The notes under the pieces were generated by a model. That model did not search any database. It was given only the letters and a program-made list of their open reading frames with translations, and was not told where the DNA came from. A stretch of DNA of 42,595 nt from Deltaproteobacteria bacterium (GTDB lineage Bacteria > Desulfobacterota > Desulfuromonadia > Geobacterales > Pseudopelobacteraceae): positions 1 through 42,595 of the forward strand of contig JAJYBH010000012.1 of the NCBI GenBank assembly GCA_021779135.1. The letters are read 5' to 3'. How positions within the stretch are numbered: the first letter of the stretch is position 1; each line of letters starts with the position of its first letter. Below are positions 17,020 through 25,490 of this stretch, piece after piece. The translations under genes and the position numbers were made by a program.

Positions 17020-19665
17020 CTACTTCTTCAGCGTCGCCGCAAGCTGGGTGGCCGCGCCGGAATCGGTAAATTCGCCTAATGAGAGTGCTTTTTGCAATGA
17101 ACGTTGGGCACCGGCCTTGTCACCGGACTGATTACATGCCAGTGCCAGATGATAATGGACCGTCGGATTGCCGGAGAGAGCAACGGCGGCTTTTTCAAGA
17201 ACTTTTCTGGCGTCACCCGGGCGGTTGTTCTTCAGCAGGGCAAAGCCGAGCGTATCCAAAATCGCCGCATTTCCCGGTTCCTGCTTATAGGCTGATATTG
17301 CCAGACGGAGCGCTTCCTCCTTGCTGCCGTAACCGGCCGCCAGGAGGTAGGACAGGTTGTTGAGTGCCGGCACATAATTATCTGCTTTTTCGAGGGCCAC
17401 TCTATACGCGGCGATGGCCTCTTTCTTTTTCCCGGTTACCTCCAGCAGCGCTCCCTGGGCGAACAGCGCCGGCACGAAATCCGGCTTCTTGCGAAGTGCC
17501 TCGGTGTACTGCGACATGGCCTGACCGTATTCCTTGGTGACTTCCAACAGGTTGCCCAGGTATAGCAGCGCCTGGAGGTTGCTGCCGTCTACCTTTAAAC
17601 CATTTCTGGTCTCCCCGATGGCCCGGGCGTAATCCTTCTGACTTTCGTATATCGAGGCAAGGACCATGTATCCGCGCGCCGAACCGGGATATTTTTCGAT
17701 TATCCTGCGGGCCTGCTCGACCGCTTTCGCGGTATCTTTCATGGCGACATAGACTCCAATTTTGCGAGCAACGCCGACTTCCGGGTTAACAAGCTCAATC
17801 TCATCAAAGGTCTTGATAGCGTCCTTGAACTTTTTATCGCCAACCAGAAGGCGGCCTTTCATCTCCAGAATCGTCAGATTGCGAGAATCAACTTTGAGTG
17901 CTTCATCAAGGGTTTTGAGAGCTTTCGCGGTATCATTTCTTTTCTGATAATATCTGGCCAGTGCCATAAAGGCCTCGGGCTGCCTGGTTTCCAGCGCCTT
18001 ATTGTAACGGGCCAGGGCTTCACCGTCCTGACCCTTGATTTCATAGAGAGCAGCCAGGCCCAGCATGGCCCGCAGATTTTTGGGGTCATTGCGCAGCAGA
18101 ATCGAATATTCTTCTATGGCCTTGTCATAATTCCCGGTGGCGGCATAGATGGTAACCAGGTTCTGGTAGGAAGCGGGGAGCAATGGATCGATATTCTTGG
18201 CTTTTTGTATGTTTCTGAGCCCTTCATCCAGCTTGTTTTCCGACAGCAGCACCGCTGCAATTCCGTTGTAGAGGAGAGCGTCACTCTTCCTGCCGTTCAG
18301 CCCAGCCCGGAGAACGGCCAGGGCCTTGGCTTTGTTCCCTTTCCTCTGCTGATATGAAGCCAGGATGAGTCTGCTGTTCACTGCGTCAGGCGCCGCCTGG
18401 ACCGCCGTGACAAGCTCTGATTCGCCCTCGGCATTCTTGCCGCGGCTGAAGTAGAAGTAGCCCTTTTTCAGATAGGCATCCACGGTTTTTGGATCTATTT
18501 TCGTCGCCCGGTTGTACTCGCGCATCCCCTCCTCAAACATCCCTTTGGCCATATAGGCGTTGCCGAGCAGGTTGTGGGCAAGTGCGTCACGGTCATCCTT
18601 CTGGAGTACCTTTTGTATTTCACTGATTGCGTCATCCACCCGTTTCTGGGCCAGAAGAATCGTGCCGGTCATCAGGCGGGCCTGCCGGGAATCCGGCGCA
18701 TTATCGAGTATCTTGCGGAACTGGCTCAGGGCTATCTCCAGTTCGCCGCGGTTATAGTAACAGAGGCCCAGAAAATGATACCCTTCCAGGGTGGGGGCAA
18801 TCTTCAAGGAATTTTGCAGATTGGCTATCGCCTCAGGATAGTTCTTACGGAAAAAATTCACCAAACCCTTCAGGCGTGGACCGTCGCCCCGTTTGGGGAA
18901 CCTTGACAGCAGGTCATCCGCCAGCTTATCGGCCTTATCCAGGTCGCCCTTTTCGATATGGATCAGACCGGATTTGTATGCGGCCAGTGACTCTGCGTTG
19001 TTATTAGCCAGAATCTGGCGATAGATCTCCAGTGCCTTATCACTGTTACCGCTGCCCTTTTCCAGGGCCGCCAGCATATAGAGAGCCTTGACATTTTTCT
19101 GATCGGTGCGAATCAGTTCCTCCAGAAGTGTCTTGGCCTTTTGTTCCTTGCCACACGACGCATACACGGAGGCAAGTTCTAGTCTGGTTGTTGCGCGGGT
19201 GGGATCAGCAGCCAGGGCCTGCAGAAGGTACCTTTCGGCGTCATCATGCTTGCTGCTTACCGCGCAGGAAATGCCCAGAATCTCTAGGCCCTTGACACTG
19301 CCCGGGTGTTTGGCAAGATACTGCTCTCCGAGTTTGAAAGCCTCTTCCGGCTTTTCGGAAGAATTGTAGATGGCCGCCAACTCAGGCAAAACCTCATCTC
19401 GCGACGGATTCAGCCTTCGTACCTTCAGAAACTCCTTTTCCGCCTGCTCCAATTTTCCCAGCTGAGCATAGGCCTTGGCCAGCTGAAATCGGGCATCAAG
19501 GTAATTCTCGTCTTTTTCCAAGGCGTTTTTTAAAAGAACAACGGCGCCGCCCGGGTTTGCAGCGGCAAGCTGCTTTAGTCCTTCTTCGTAAAGTTCTTCC
19601 TTGGTCTTGCTCGAACATGCGGCCAGCGCCAGAAGTAATATCAAGGATATACATGCGGTTTTCAT
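17020..19665 (-). CDS. prsT: PrsT-type TPR-repeat lipoprotein of PEP-CTERM/XrtA systems
   Basis: This 881-residue protein begins with a lipoprotein signal (LALAACSS, lipidated Cys17) and then consists almost wholly of tetratricopeptide repeats to residue 875. Typical TPR positions recur every 34 residues, for example NLLGNAYMAKGMFEEGMREY. Length, lipobox and repeat content match PrsT (TIGR02917), the large TPR lipoprotein that heads exosortase A exopolysaccharide loci. Its biochemical role is not established; a scaffold for the secretion machinery at the outer membrane is the usual idea. It is the first gene of the block, 10 bases before the sugar transferase, with AGGAAG as ribosome site. 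A candidate promoter lies about 150-180 bases upstream. The Asp at +2 that would signal inner-membrane retention is absent (Ser). Confidence 0.93.
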   Translation of the reverse strand: MKTACISLILLLALAACSSKTKEELYEEGLKQLAAANPGGAVVLLKNALEKDENYLDARFQLAKAYAQLGKLEQAEKEFLKVRRLNPSRDEVLPELAAIYNSSEKPEEAFKLGEQYLAKHPGSVKGLEILGISCAVSSKHDDAERYLLQALAADPTRATTRLELASVYASCGKEQKAKTLLEELIRTDQKNVKALYMLAALEKGSGNSDKALEIYRQILANNNAESLAAYKSGLIHIEKGDLDKADKLADDLLSRFPKRGDGPRLKGLVNFFRKNYPEAIANLQNSLKIAPTLEGYHFLGLCYYNRGELEIALSQFRKILDNAPDSRQARLMTGTILLAQKRVDDAISEIQKVLQKDDRDALAHNLLGNAYMAKGMFEEGMREYNRATKIDPKTVDAYLKKGYFYFSRGKNAEGESELVTAVQAAPDAVNSRLILASYQQRKGNKAKALAVLRAGLNGRKSDALLYNGIAAVLLSENKLDEGLRNIQKAKNIDPLLPASYQNLVTIYAATGNYDKAIEEYSILLRNDPKNLRAMLGLAALYEIKGQDGEALARYNKALETRQPEAFMALARYYQKRNDTAKALKTLDEALKVDSRNLTILEMKGRLLVGDKKFKDAIKTFDEIELVNPEVGVARKIGVYVAMKDTAKAVEQARRIIEKYPGSARGYMVLASIYESQKDYARAIGETRNGLKVDGSNLQALLYLGNLLEVTKEYGQAMSQYTEALRKKPDFVPALFAQGALLEVTGKKKEAIAAYRVALEKADNYVPALNNLSYLLAAGYGSKEEALRLAISAYKQEPGNAAILDTLGFALLKNNRPGDARKVLEKAAVALSGNPTVHYHLALACNQSGDKAGAQRSLQKALSLGEFTDSGAATQLAATLKK

Positions 19666-19710
19666 ATTAATTTCTTCCTGTTAATTGAGTTAATGTAATT
19701 AATTAGAGCC

Positions 19711-19741
19711 TGGTCAGTAGCTGTACTGATTGCGAAGACCA
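19711..19741 (-). promoter_or_regulatory. Nested inverted repeats in the prsT leader
   Basis: TCAGTA and TACTGA form a perfect 6-bp stem with a 4-base loop (19714-19729). TGGTC (19711-19715) and GACCA (19737-19741) form an alternative outer pairing that competes with it. Both lie in the predicted 5' leader, 46-76 bases before the prsT start. This could be an RNA switch or a protein-binding site; no known riboswitch consensus was recognised. Confidence 0.3.
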
Positions 19742-19817
19742 ACTCATTATTGCATCTGAAAAGTATCTACGATTTGCGGTAACATTCCGTTAGTCTGTTT
19801 TTGGTTAGAACGTATTA

Positions 19818-19847
19818 TAAATACAACGTTATTTTATAAATAGTCAA
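19818..19847 (-). promoter_or_regulatory. Candidate sigma-70 promoter for the prsT polysaccharide operon
   Basis: On the minus strand TTGACT (19847-19842) is separated by 18 bases from TATTTA (19823-19818), with a perfect TATAAT overlapping at 19819-19814 but 22 bases from the -35. Transcription would start near 19810 and leave a leader of about 145 bases before prsT. Position and AT-richness support it; chance matches are likely in such sequence. Confidence 0.45.
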
Positions 19848-20278
19848 CCTTTTTCCTTAGGATTTTTCTCATTTAAATATTGCTAAAAAAGCTTGAGAAA
19901 TAATTGATATGAAGTATGCACAAACTATAGCAGGCTTTTTGATTTTGCCAATTTTGAAATTACTTAGTAACCATATATAATGTCACTTAAATTAAAATAA
20001 ATTACTGCAGAAAAAGAGGATGTTGTTTGATTGTTTTCGTTAATATATTGATGATTGGAATTATGAGGGAGGGGGGATGTCGCGCTTAACTGAATATAGC
20101 CATCCGATTACAAGCTGATTAACAGTCGGAGCAATAGATGTCGCATGCCGCAAATTCTGATTGAGCAAAATTATATTATTAAAATCGGCATGGTTTGCAT
20201 GATTCAGCAGTCCTGATGACAGGTTAGATAAGTACATTCTTACCGGAATAACTGCCCGGACTGGCACCTGTGGGAAGA

Positions 20279-20860
20279 TCAGCTAAATAGCCTGACGATA
20301 CACCGTTCACCAATCCTCAGCAGCATGAAGAACATTTCGGCGCCGGTGTGCTGGCTTAATGAAACATATGGTTTGCGGATGTAGCAGGGGCGGACGCCGG
20401 CGTTGATGGCGGCCAGACAGCCGGTCAACAGGCGGTCATCGACCATCAGGATCTGGGACAGGGGCACCCCGGCGAGTGCTTCCGTCTTGGTGAGACCATC
20501 GGGGTAGGGCTTTTTGCGGACGCCCGAGATGAAGCGGAATGAGGGAAAATGTACGTCAAACCATGCCCTGCGCCCTTCGGTCGGCTTATTCGAGAGGATG
20601 AAGATGCGTTCCCCGCCGAAGACAGCCTGGCACTGTTTCATCCATTCGACTGCCTCGGGCAGCGGCGCCGGGGCGCCATGGTGGGCCAGGACACCGTCAA
20701 AGTCGAGTGCCAGGGCTGAAATACCGGCAGATTTCAGCGTTTCGGGGGCGAGGGTCAGGATGCAGGTGTTGTCCGGGGTTTCATCCAGGAGAAGTCGCAG
20801 TTGCCGGCGGTGCCGAAGACCGAGTGAAAGGCCGGCCAGGATGTGGGAAAAGGGCGGCAC
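20279..20860 (-). CDS. HAD-superfamily phosphatase (YqeG-like)
   Basis: This 193-residue protein has the HAD catalytic motifs: motif I LDFDGVLA with Asp53 and Asp55, motif II LSNK (Ser90), a Lys in RKKP (116-117) and motif III MVDDRLLTG with Asp141/Asp142. The layout, small size and absence of a large cap resemble YqeG/HAD-IIIA phosphatases, whose physiological substrates are mostly unknown. It starts with GTG at 20860, 3 bases after the stop of the globin-PsiE gene, and is therefore probably the last cistron of the hyp operon. The C-terminal FFMLLRIGERCIVRLF is hydrophobic-basic and might touch the membrane. A role connected to hydrogenase maturation is only suggested by position. Confidence 0.82.
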   Translation of the reverse strand: MPPFSHILAGLSLGLRHRRQLRLLLDETPDNTCILTLAPETLKSAGISALALDFDGVLAHHGAPAPLPEAVEWMKQCQAVFGGERIFILSNKPTEGRRAWFDVHFPSFRFISGVRKKPYPDGLTKTEALAGVPLSQILMVDDRLLTGCLAAINAGVRPCYIRKPYVSLSQHTGAEMFFMLLRIGERCIVRLFS

Positions 20861-20863
20861 CGG

Positions 20864-21763
20864 TCAAGCCTTTGAGGCATCTCTCTGGGCCAGTGATACC
20901 AGATAGTAGACAATCCCCAGGATCAGCAGGGTGCCGGCCAGAAAGGCCTGGGTGGTCAGATCGTCGTGACGCATGGTCGAGATCAGGATTTCACGGATCA
21001 TGGCAACGATGATGACGCCGATAAAAACCAGTATGTTGAACTTGCCACCCTTGAGGTTTTTGATCTCGTTGTCCATCAGCTCGATCATCATCCAGAGAAT
21101 CAGCAGGGATCCGAGTGCCGAGAGAATCCCCTTCTCAATATTCCCACTGAAAATATGAACGATATCCCAGACAAAGAGGGTGACAACCGAAATGGAGACG
21201 CCGGCCAGCGCCAACACCAGCGCCAGGTTCAGGCCATAGGTGAAGCGCTCCGTGGCTCTGATCAGAAGAGATTCGACCTTGTGGGAAACAAATACCTTTT
21301 TCATCTCCTCTTCGCGGTAGGAGGTGCTCATCACATCCAGATTCATGTCGAGAATCTTCTCGACCGCTTCTCGCAGGCAACGACGCTGCTCACGGTCGGT
21401 ATAATTGACATCTATCAGGCCGAGCAGGAAATGACGGATCTGGTTCATGGCCGCATTAACGAAATGGACGCTGAGGCCCACCCTGACATGGGCGTGACCG
21501 ATGCGTGCCAGGTGGTTCATGTAGTGGTTGTCGTAGATTCCGTTGAAGAGCGACATGAACCAGTTGCTGTGCATGTCGCGCAAGTTCTGGCGATTACTGC
21601 TGTTGAGGATCGCCGCAGTCTCCGGGAGGCTGTAGAGATAGTCGTAGAACTCAAGAGTAAAGCGTTCCCGATTCTGTTCCGCCAAGGGCTGCAACGACTG
21701 GAGCAGCTCGGCATCCTGCTCGGTGAAACGGTAATGGTCGCGCAAATCCTGCATCGTAAACAT
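20864..21763 (-). CDS. Protoglobin/globin-coupled-sensor domain fused to a PsiE-like membrane domain
   Basis: Residues 1-165 match the haem-binding sensor globin of globin-coupled sensors: FTLEFYDYLYSLPE near 35, NWFMSLFNGIYD near 67 and RIGHAHVRVGL at 87-97, where His92 is the expected proximal haem ligand. Residues of about 178-290 form four hydrophobic helices; the third is preceded by LMDNEIKNLKGGKFN and ends in VAMIREIL, like PsiE, the phosphate-starvation-inducible membrane family. Total length is 299 residues. Signalling outputs common to globin-coupled sensors (GGDEF, HAMP/MCP) are absent. The ATG at 21763 has GGGAG 8 bases upstream; the ORF continues upstream into hypD, which is not coding in this frame. 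The gene lies 4 bases after hypD. O2, NO or redox sensing in the membrane is inferred. Confidence 0.85.
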   Translation of the reverse strand: MFTMQDLRDHYRFTEQDAELLQSLQPLAEQNRERFTLEFYDYLYSLPETAAILNSSNRQNLRDMHSNWFMSLFNGIYDNHYMNHLARIGHAHVRVGLSVHFVNAAMNQIRHFLLGLIDVNYTDREQRRCLREAVEKILDMNLDVMSTSYREEEMKKVFVSHKVESLLIRATERFTYGLNLALVLALAGVSISVVTLFVWDIVHIFSGNIEKGILSALGSLLILWMMIELMDNEIKNLKGGKFNILVFIGVIIVAMIREILISTMRHDDLTTQAFLAGTLLILGIVYYLVSLAQRDASKA

Positions 21764-21767
21764 GCTT

Positions 21768-22859
21768 TTATCTCCCGTATTTGTATGCCGCGGCGCACGT
21801 GCCTTCACTGGAGACCATGCAGGCCCCCACCGGCGATTCCGGCGTGCAGACACCGCCGAAAAGGGGACAGTCGAAGGGCTCCATCTTTCCTTTGAGGACT
21901 TCTCCACAGCGGCAGGCGCTGTTCTCGACCCCGGCGGCCTCGGGAAGGCCCAGCACCTGCGCGGCATCGAAACCGGAAAGCTGCGGCCGGATGCACAGGC
22001 CGCTGCCCGGCAGTGGCCCCAATCCGCGCCAGACGGCATCGCAGGGGGCAAACACCCGCTCCAGGATGGCCCGTGCCTTGGGATTGCCCTCCCACGTCAC
22101 GGCCCGTCGATACTGGATATCTACCCGGCTTTCTCCCTTCAGGACCTGGGCCAGCAGCATCTCGATGCCCTGCATGACGTCGGCCGGCTCGAAACCGGTC
22201 ACAACGCACGGGATATGGTACTCCTGCGCCAGTGCCTGGTAGGCCATCCCGCCAATGACGGTACTGACGTGGGCCGGACAGAGATAGCCGGCCAGGTTCA
22301 GCTCAGGGTCGGCGGTCAGGATCTCCATCGGGCGCGGCATGGTCTTGTGGGCGGCCAGGACACAATAGTTGGCCAGACCCTGGCGAGCGGCCTCCAGGAT
22401 GCTGGCGGCAACCGCCGGCGCGGTGGTCTCGAAGCCCACTCCCAGAAAGATCACCCTGCGCTGGGGGTTGTCCCTGGCCAGGATTACCGCGTCCAGGGGT
22501 GAATAAACGATACGCACATCCGCCCCGAGGGCCCGCTGCTCCATGAGCGATGAACTGCTGCCCGGGACGCGCAGCATATCCCCGAAGGTGGCCACGATGT
22601 TGCCCGGATCAACGGCGCAGGCCAGTGCGTTATCGATGTAGCCCACCGGTGTCACGCAGACCGGACAGCCCGGCCCGGAAACGAGCCGGACCATGTCCGG
22701 CAGCAGTGAGCGGATGCCGTACTGATAGATGGACATGGTGTGCGTGCCGCACACCTCCATGAAATTTACCGGGCGTTTCAGTTGCCGGGCCATGGCACGG
22801 ATATTGTCGGCCATGATGGCCACCAGTTTCCGGTCACGAAATTCATTTTGGAATTTCAT
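21768..22859 (-). CDS. hypD: Hydrogenase maturation protein HypD
   Basis: This 363-residue protein is a full-length HypD, the iron-sulfur scaffold on which Fe(CN)2CO is assembled with HypC before transfer to [NiFe]-hydrogenase large subunits. All signature regions are visible: MEVCGTHTMSIYQYG near 34, GPGCPVCVTP near 63-72, GFETTAPA near 145, and the Cys-rich C-terminal part with CRCGEVLKGKMEPFDCPLF and further Cys residues for the 4Fe-4S cluster. It starts at 22859 with a 4-base ATGA overlap with hypC, so the two are probably translationally coupled. The next gene is the globin-PsiE protein, where hypE would often be expected. Confidence 0.97.
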   Translation of the reverse strand: MKFQNEFRDRKLVAIMADNIRAMARQLKRPVNFMEVCGTHTMSIYQYGIRSLLPDMVRLVSGPGCPVCVTPVGYIDNALACAVDPGNIVATFGDMLRVPGSSSSLMEQRALGADVRIVYSPLDAVILARDNPQRRVIFLGVGFETTAPAVAASILEAARQGLANYCVLAAHKTMPRPMEILTADPELNLAGYLCPAHVSTVIGGMAYQALAQEYHIPCVVTGFEPADVMQGIEMLLAQVLKGESRVDIQYRRAVTWEGNPKARAILERVFAPCDAVWRGLGPLPGSGLCIRPQLSGFDAAQVLGLPEAAGVENSACRCGEVLKGKMEPFDCPLFGGVCTPESPVGACMVSSEGTCAAAYKYGR

Positions 22860-23086
22860 TGCATATCCCCGGGGGCAAAGACCTCTTTCATCAGGCGAAT
22901 GGTCTCCTCGGCGTAAGCCTCATCCAGTCTCGAAATGGCAAATCCGGCATGCACGATGACATAGTCGCCGACGGCAACCTCTTCACCCAGCAGCATGACG
23001 CTGGCCTCTTTCCGGACTCCGTCCACCTCGGCAACGATGTTGTCGCCATCCCTGCTCAGGATCTTCATCGGGACACCTAGGCACAT
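22856..23086 (-). CDS. hypC: Hydrogenase assembly chaperone HypC
   Basis: This 76-residue protein starts MCLGVPMKIL; the N-terminal Cys2 is essential in HypC/HybG for binding the Fe(CN)2CO moiety and the hydrogenase large-subunit precursor. The remainder (DNIVAEVDG, VGDYVIVHAGFAI) is the family's OB-like barrel, ending in a helix (DEAYAEETIRLMKEVF). It partners HypD, whose gene overlaps by ATGA. A longer open frame to 23221 exists but lies inside hypF; the family start is at 23086, one base after the hypF stop. The usual length is 70-95 residues. Confidence 0.96.
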   Translation of the reverse strand: MCLGVPMKILSRDGDNIVAEVDGVRKEASVMLLGEEVAVGDYVIVHAGFAISRLDEAYAEETIRLMKEVFAPGDMQ

Positions 23087-23087
23087 A

Positions 23088-25490
23088 TCAGTTGTTTCTC
23101 CTTGATTTCCAACCTGCAATTGCCGCCTGTCCAAGGGCGATACAGCCGTCATTGGGTGGCGACAGGCGGTGGGTAAATACCTGCAGCCCCTGCTCAATAA
23201 GGCCAGTATAGACCATTTCACTCAAGAGTCTATTCTGAAAAACTCCGCCGGAGAGGACCACCCGGTCAAGCCCGGCCTCCCTGGCAATGCGGCTGCAGGC
23301 CTCCACGGACGCCCGGGCCACCGTGGCATGGAAACGCCGGGCTATGGCGGCTCGGGCTACGCCCGAGTTCAGGCCGAGCAGGATAGCCGGGATCATGGTT
23401 GAAAAATCAACCTGATATAGGCCCCCTGTGTTGAGGGTCACTTCGTACGGCAGTGTCAGGCAGTCATCCGATTCCTCTGCCAGCGCCTCCAGTTCGATCG
23501 CCGCCTGCCCGTCGTACGACACAATATGTCGCACATTCAGCAGGGCTGACACGGCATCGAACAGACGTCCGCAACTGGAGGTGAACGGAGAATTCAGGCC
23601 TTTTTCAAGCATGGCAAGGAAGACTGCTCTTTCTGCAACCGAGAGATGCCGGGTGACGGGAAGCTCGAGGTCAAACGCGGCTTCACCCATTGCCGTGTAG
23701 AGAAATGCCAGCGCCATGCGCCATGGTTCCCGGACCGCCTTGTCACCACCCGGCAGACGCGTCTGCCGGAAATGGCCGACCCGCCTGAAGCTGTCGTATC
23801 CGCCGACCAGAAGCTCGCCACCCCAGACCGTTCCGTCGCTGGCGTAACCGGTGCCGTCAAGGATCAGGCCGATTACCTCGCCGTTAAGATTGTTCTCGGC
23901 CATACAGGCCGCCAGGTGGGCATGGTGGTGCTGCACCGCGATGAGCGGCAGACCGCTTTCAGCGGCATGGAGTGATGAAAGGTAGTCCGGGTGCAGATCG
24001 CAGGCTATGGTTTCCGCAATGACCTCCAGCAGTCCCGACAGATGCTGTATGGTCTGACGGAATGAAGCGCCGGCCGTTTCGTGCTGAAGGTCGCCGATAT
24101 GCTGGCTGAGGAACGCCTGATTGCCCTTGGTCAGGCAGATGGCGCTCTTTAGCTCCGCCCCCACCGCCAGGACCGGAGGGCTCTCGAAAGGAAGGCGGAT
24201 CGCCCGGGGCGCATAGCCGCGGGCGCGCCGATAGAAGAGCGGCCGCTCCTGGAAGGCGCGAATGACCGAGTCGTCACAGCGGATGTGGATCGGGCGGTCG
24301 TGCAGCAGGAAGTAGTCGGCAATGCCGGAGAGCCGCTGCAGGGCATCGCAATCCTGAAATGCGATCGGTTCATCGGACAGGTTGGCGCTGGTCATGACAA
24401 GCGCGGTAAATCCGCTGTCGCGCAGCAGCAGGTGATGAATCGGTGTGTAGGGAAGCATCAGGCCGAGCAGGGCATTGCCGGGAGCCACCAGCGCAGAAAC
24501 CGGACAACTGTCAGCCCTGCGGACGATGACGATCGGGCTTTCCGGTGAAGCCAGCAGCCGCTCTTCCACCTGGCTGAGCAGCGCCAGGGACCGGGCCATG
24601 GCCAGATCGGGCGCCATGACGGCAAACGGTTTCTCATCCCGTTTCTTGCGTTCCCGCAGACGCCCGACCGCCGCATTATTGCAGGCATCCGCCGCCAGGT
24701 GATAGCCGCCGATCCCCTTGATCGCCAGGATAGCTCCGGCTTTCAGCAGTTCGCCGGCCCTGATGAGCGCCGCATCGCTTTCGGAAATGAACGCGCCGTC
24801 AGAGTCAAGCAGTCTCAAGTGTGGCCCGCAGGCGCCGCAGGCGATCGGTTGCGCATGGAAGCGCCGGTCCGCGGGGTGCTGGTATTCCTGACGGCAGTCA
24901 GGACAGAGCGGAAAGGAGGCCATGGTAGTGTTGGGGCGGTCGTAGGGGGTGCCGGTGATGATGCTGTAGCGTGGGCCGCAGTTGGTGCAGGAGATGAAGG
25001 GGTGGCGAAATCGCCGGTTCGCCGGATCGAATAGTTCCCGCAGGCAGTCACCGCACAGGGCGGCATCCGGGGCGACGTGGGCGACATGTCTGCCGCTCCC
25101 GCCGCTTTCGCGGATGGTAAAACTATTCGCGCCGCTATCGTCGGGCAGGGCATGGTGTTCGAGCGCAACAATTGCTGCCAGGGGGGGCGCCTCGTCCCTG
25201 ATCCGGCGGATGAAATGCGCCAGACACTCGACTGTCCCGCAGGCCTCGATCAGGACGCCATCCGCGCTGTTGCACACCCAGCCGGTCAGCCCCATTTCGG
25301 TGGCCAGTCGATAGACAAAGGGGCGAAATCCGACTCCCTGTACGATTCCGCTTATGCTGATGGATGTTCGTGCTATCGGGCTACCCCCTCTCCAAGCCAG
25401 CGGTACCAGGCTTCCATTCCCTGGCCGGTTCGGGCCGACACCTCGAATATGATCAGAGCCGGGTTCACCCGTCGCGCGTAACCCTTGCAT
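23088..25490 (-). CDS. hypF: Carbamoyltransferase HypF (start uncertain)
   Basis: HypF makes the cyanide ligand precursor for [NiFe]-hydrogenase from carbamoyl phosphate and hands it to HypE. Domains in order: acylphosphatase-like (SGIVQGVGFRPFVYRLA near 47-63); two zinc-finger pairs (CGDC...CTNC and CPDC...CGAC, about 142-215); a YrdC/Sua5-like domain (about 235-420, with KRDEKPFAVM); and the Kae1-like C-terminal domain with HHHAHLAACMAEN. The only canonical in-frame start upstream of the acylphosphatase domain is the ATG at 25490. That start gives 800 residues and a 118-base overlap with hypB. By family length the protein should begin near 25376, where an ATA codon lies. The reported start is therefore the longest canonical choice, not a confident one. 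Confidence 0.9.
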   Translation of the reverse strand: MQGLRATGEPGSDHIRGVGPNRPGNGSLVPLAWRGGSPIARTSISISGIVQGVGFRPFVYRLATEMGLTGWVCNSADGVLIEACGTVECLAHFIRRIRDEAPPLAAIVALEHHALPDDSGANSFTIRESGGSGRHVAHVAPDAALCGDCLRELFDPANRRFRHPFISCTNCGPRYSIITGTPYDRPNTTMASFPLCPDCRQEYQHPADRRFHAQPIACGACGPHLRLLDSDGAFISESDAALIRAGELLKAGAILAIKGIGGYHLAADACNNAAVGRLRERKKRDEKPFAVMAPDLAMARSLALLSQVEERLLASPESPIVIVRRADSCPVSALVAPGNALLGLMLPYTPIHHLLLRDSGFTALVMTSANLSDEPIAFQDCDALQRLSGIADYFLLHDRPIHIRCDDSVIRAFQERPLFYRRARGYAPRAIRLPFESPPVLAVGAELKSAICLTKGNQAFLSQHIGDLQHETAGASFRQTIQHLSGLLEVIAETIACDLHPDYLSSLHAAESGLPLIAVQHHHAHLAACMAENNLNGEVIGLILDGTGYASDGTVWGGELLVGGYDSFRRVGHFRQTRLPGGDKAVREPWRMALAFLYTAMGEAAFDLELPVTRHLSVAERAVFLAMLEKGLNSPFTSSCGRLFDAVSALLNVRHIVSYDGQAAIELEALAEESDDCLTLPYEVTLNTGGLYQVDFSTMIPAILLGLNSGVARAAIARRFHATVARASVEACSRIAREAGLDRVVLSGGVFQNRLLSEMVYTGLIEQGLQVFTHRLSPPNDGCIALGQAAIAGWKSRRNN

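Larger units (their letters stand above)
19666..20278. other. 613-base AT-rich intergenic region upstream of prsT
   Basis: No credible gene was found. The stretch is visibly more AT-rich than both flanks, with many A/T runs between 19800 and 20060. It separates two minus-strand operons and so should hold the promoter of the polysaccharide operon (see 19818-19847) and the end of the HAD-gene transcript. A 68-codon minus-strand ORF at 20061-20267 has no ribosome site or recognisable content. No sigma-54 -24/-12 pair with correct spacing was found by eye, although PrsK/PrsR-type sigma-54 control is known for some loci of this kind. Confidence 0.7.

Noticed and set aside
19666-19860. c-di-GMP (GEMM) riboswitch ahead of prsT
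   Set aside because: A CGCAA-like segment and a small hairpin are present, but the conserved GEMM core and tetraloop-receptor layout are not.
20061-20267. Minus-strand open frame of 68 codons in the AT-rich gap
   Set aside because: No ribosome site, no recognisable content, and it lies in a probable control region.
20041-20278. Sigma-54 (-24/-12) promoter for the polysaccharide or neighbouring genes
   Set aside because: A TGGCAC is present near 20262 on the plus strand, but no TTGC follows at the required distance; the GCCA near 19947 on the minus reading also has wrong spacing.
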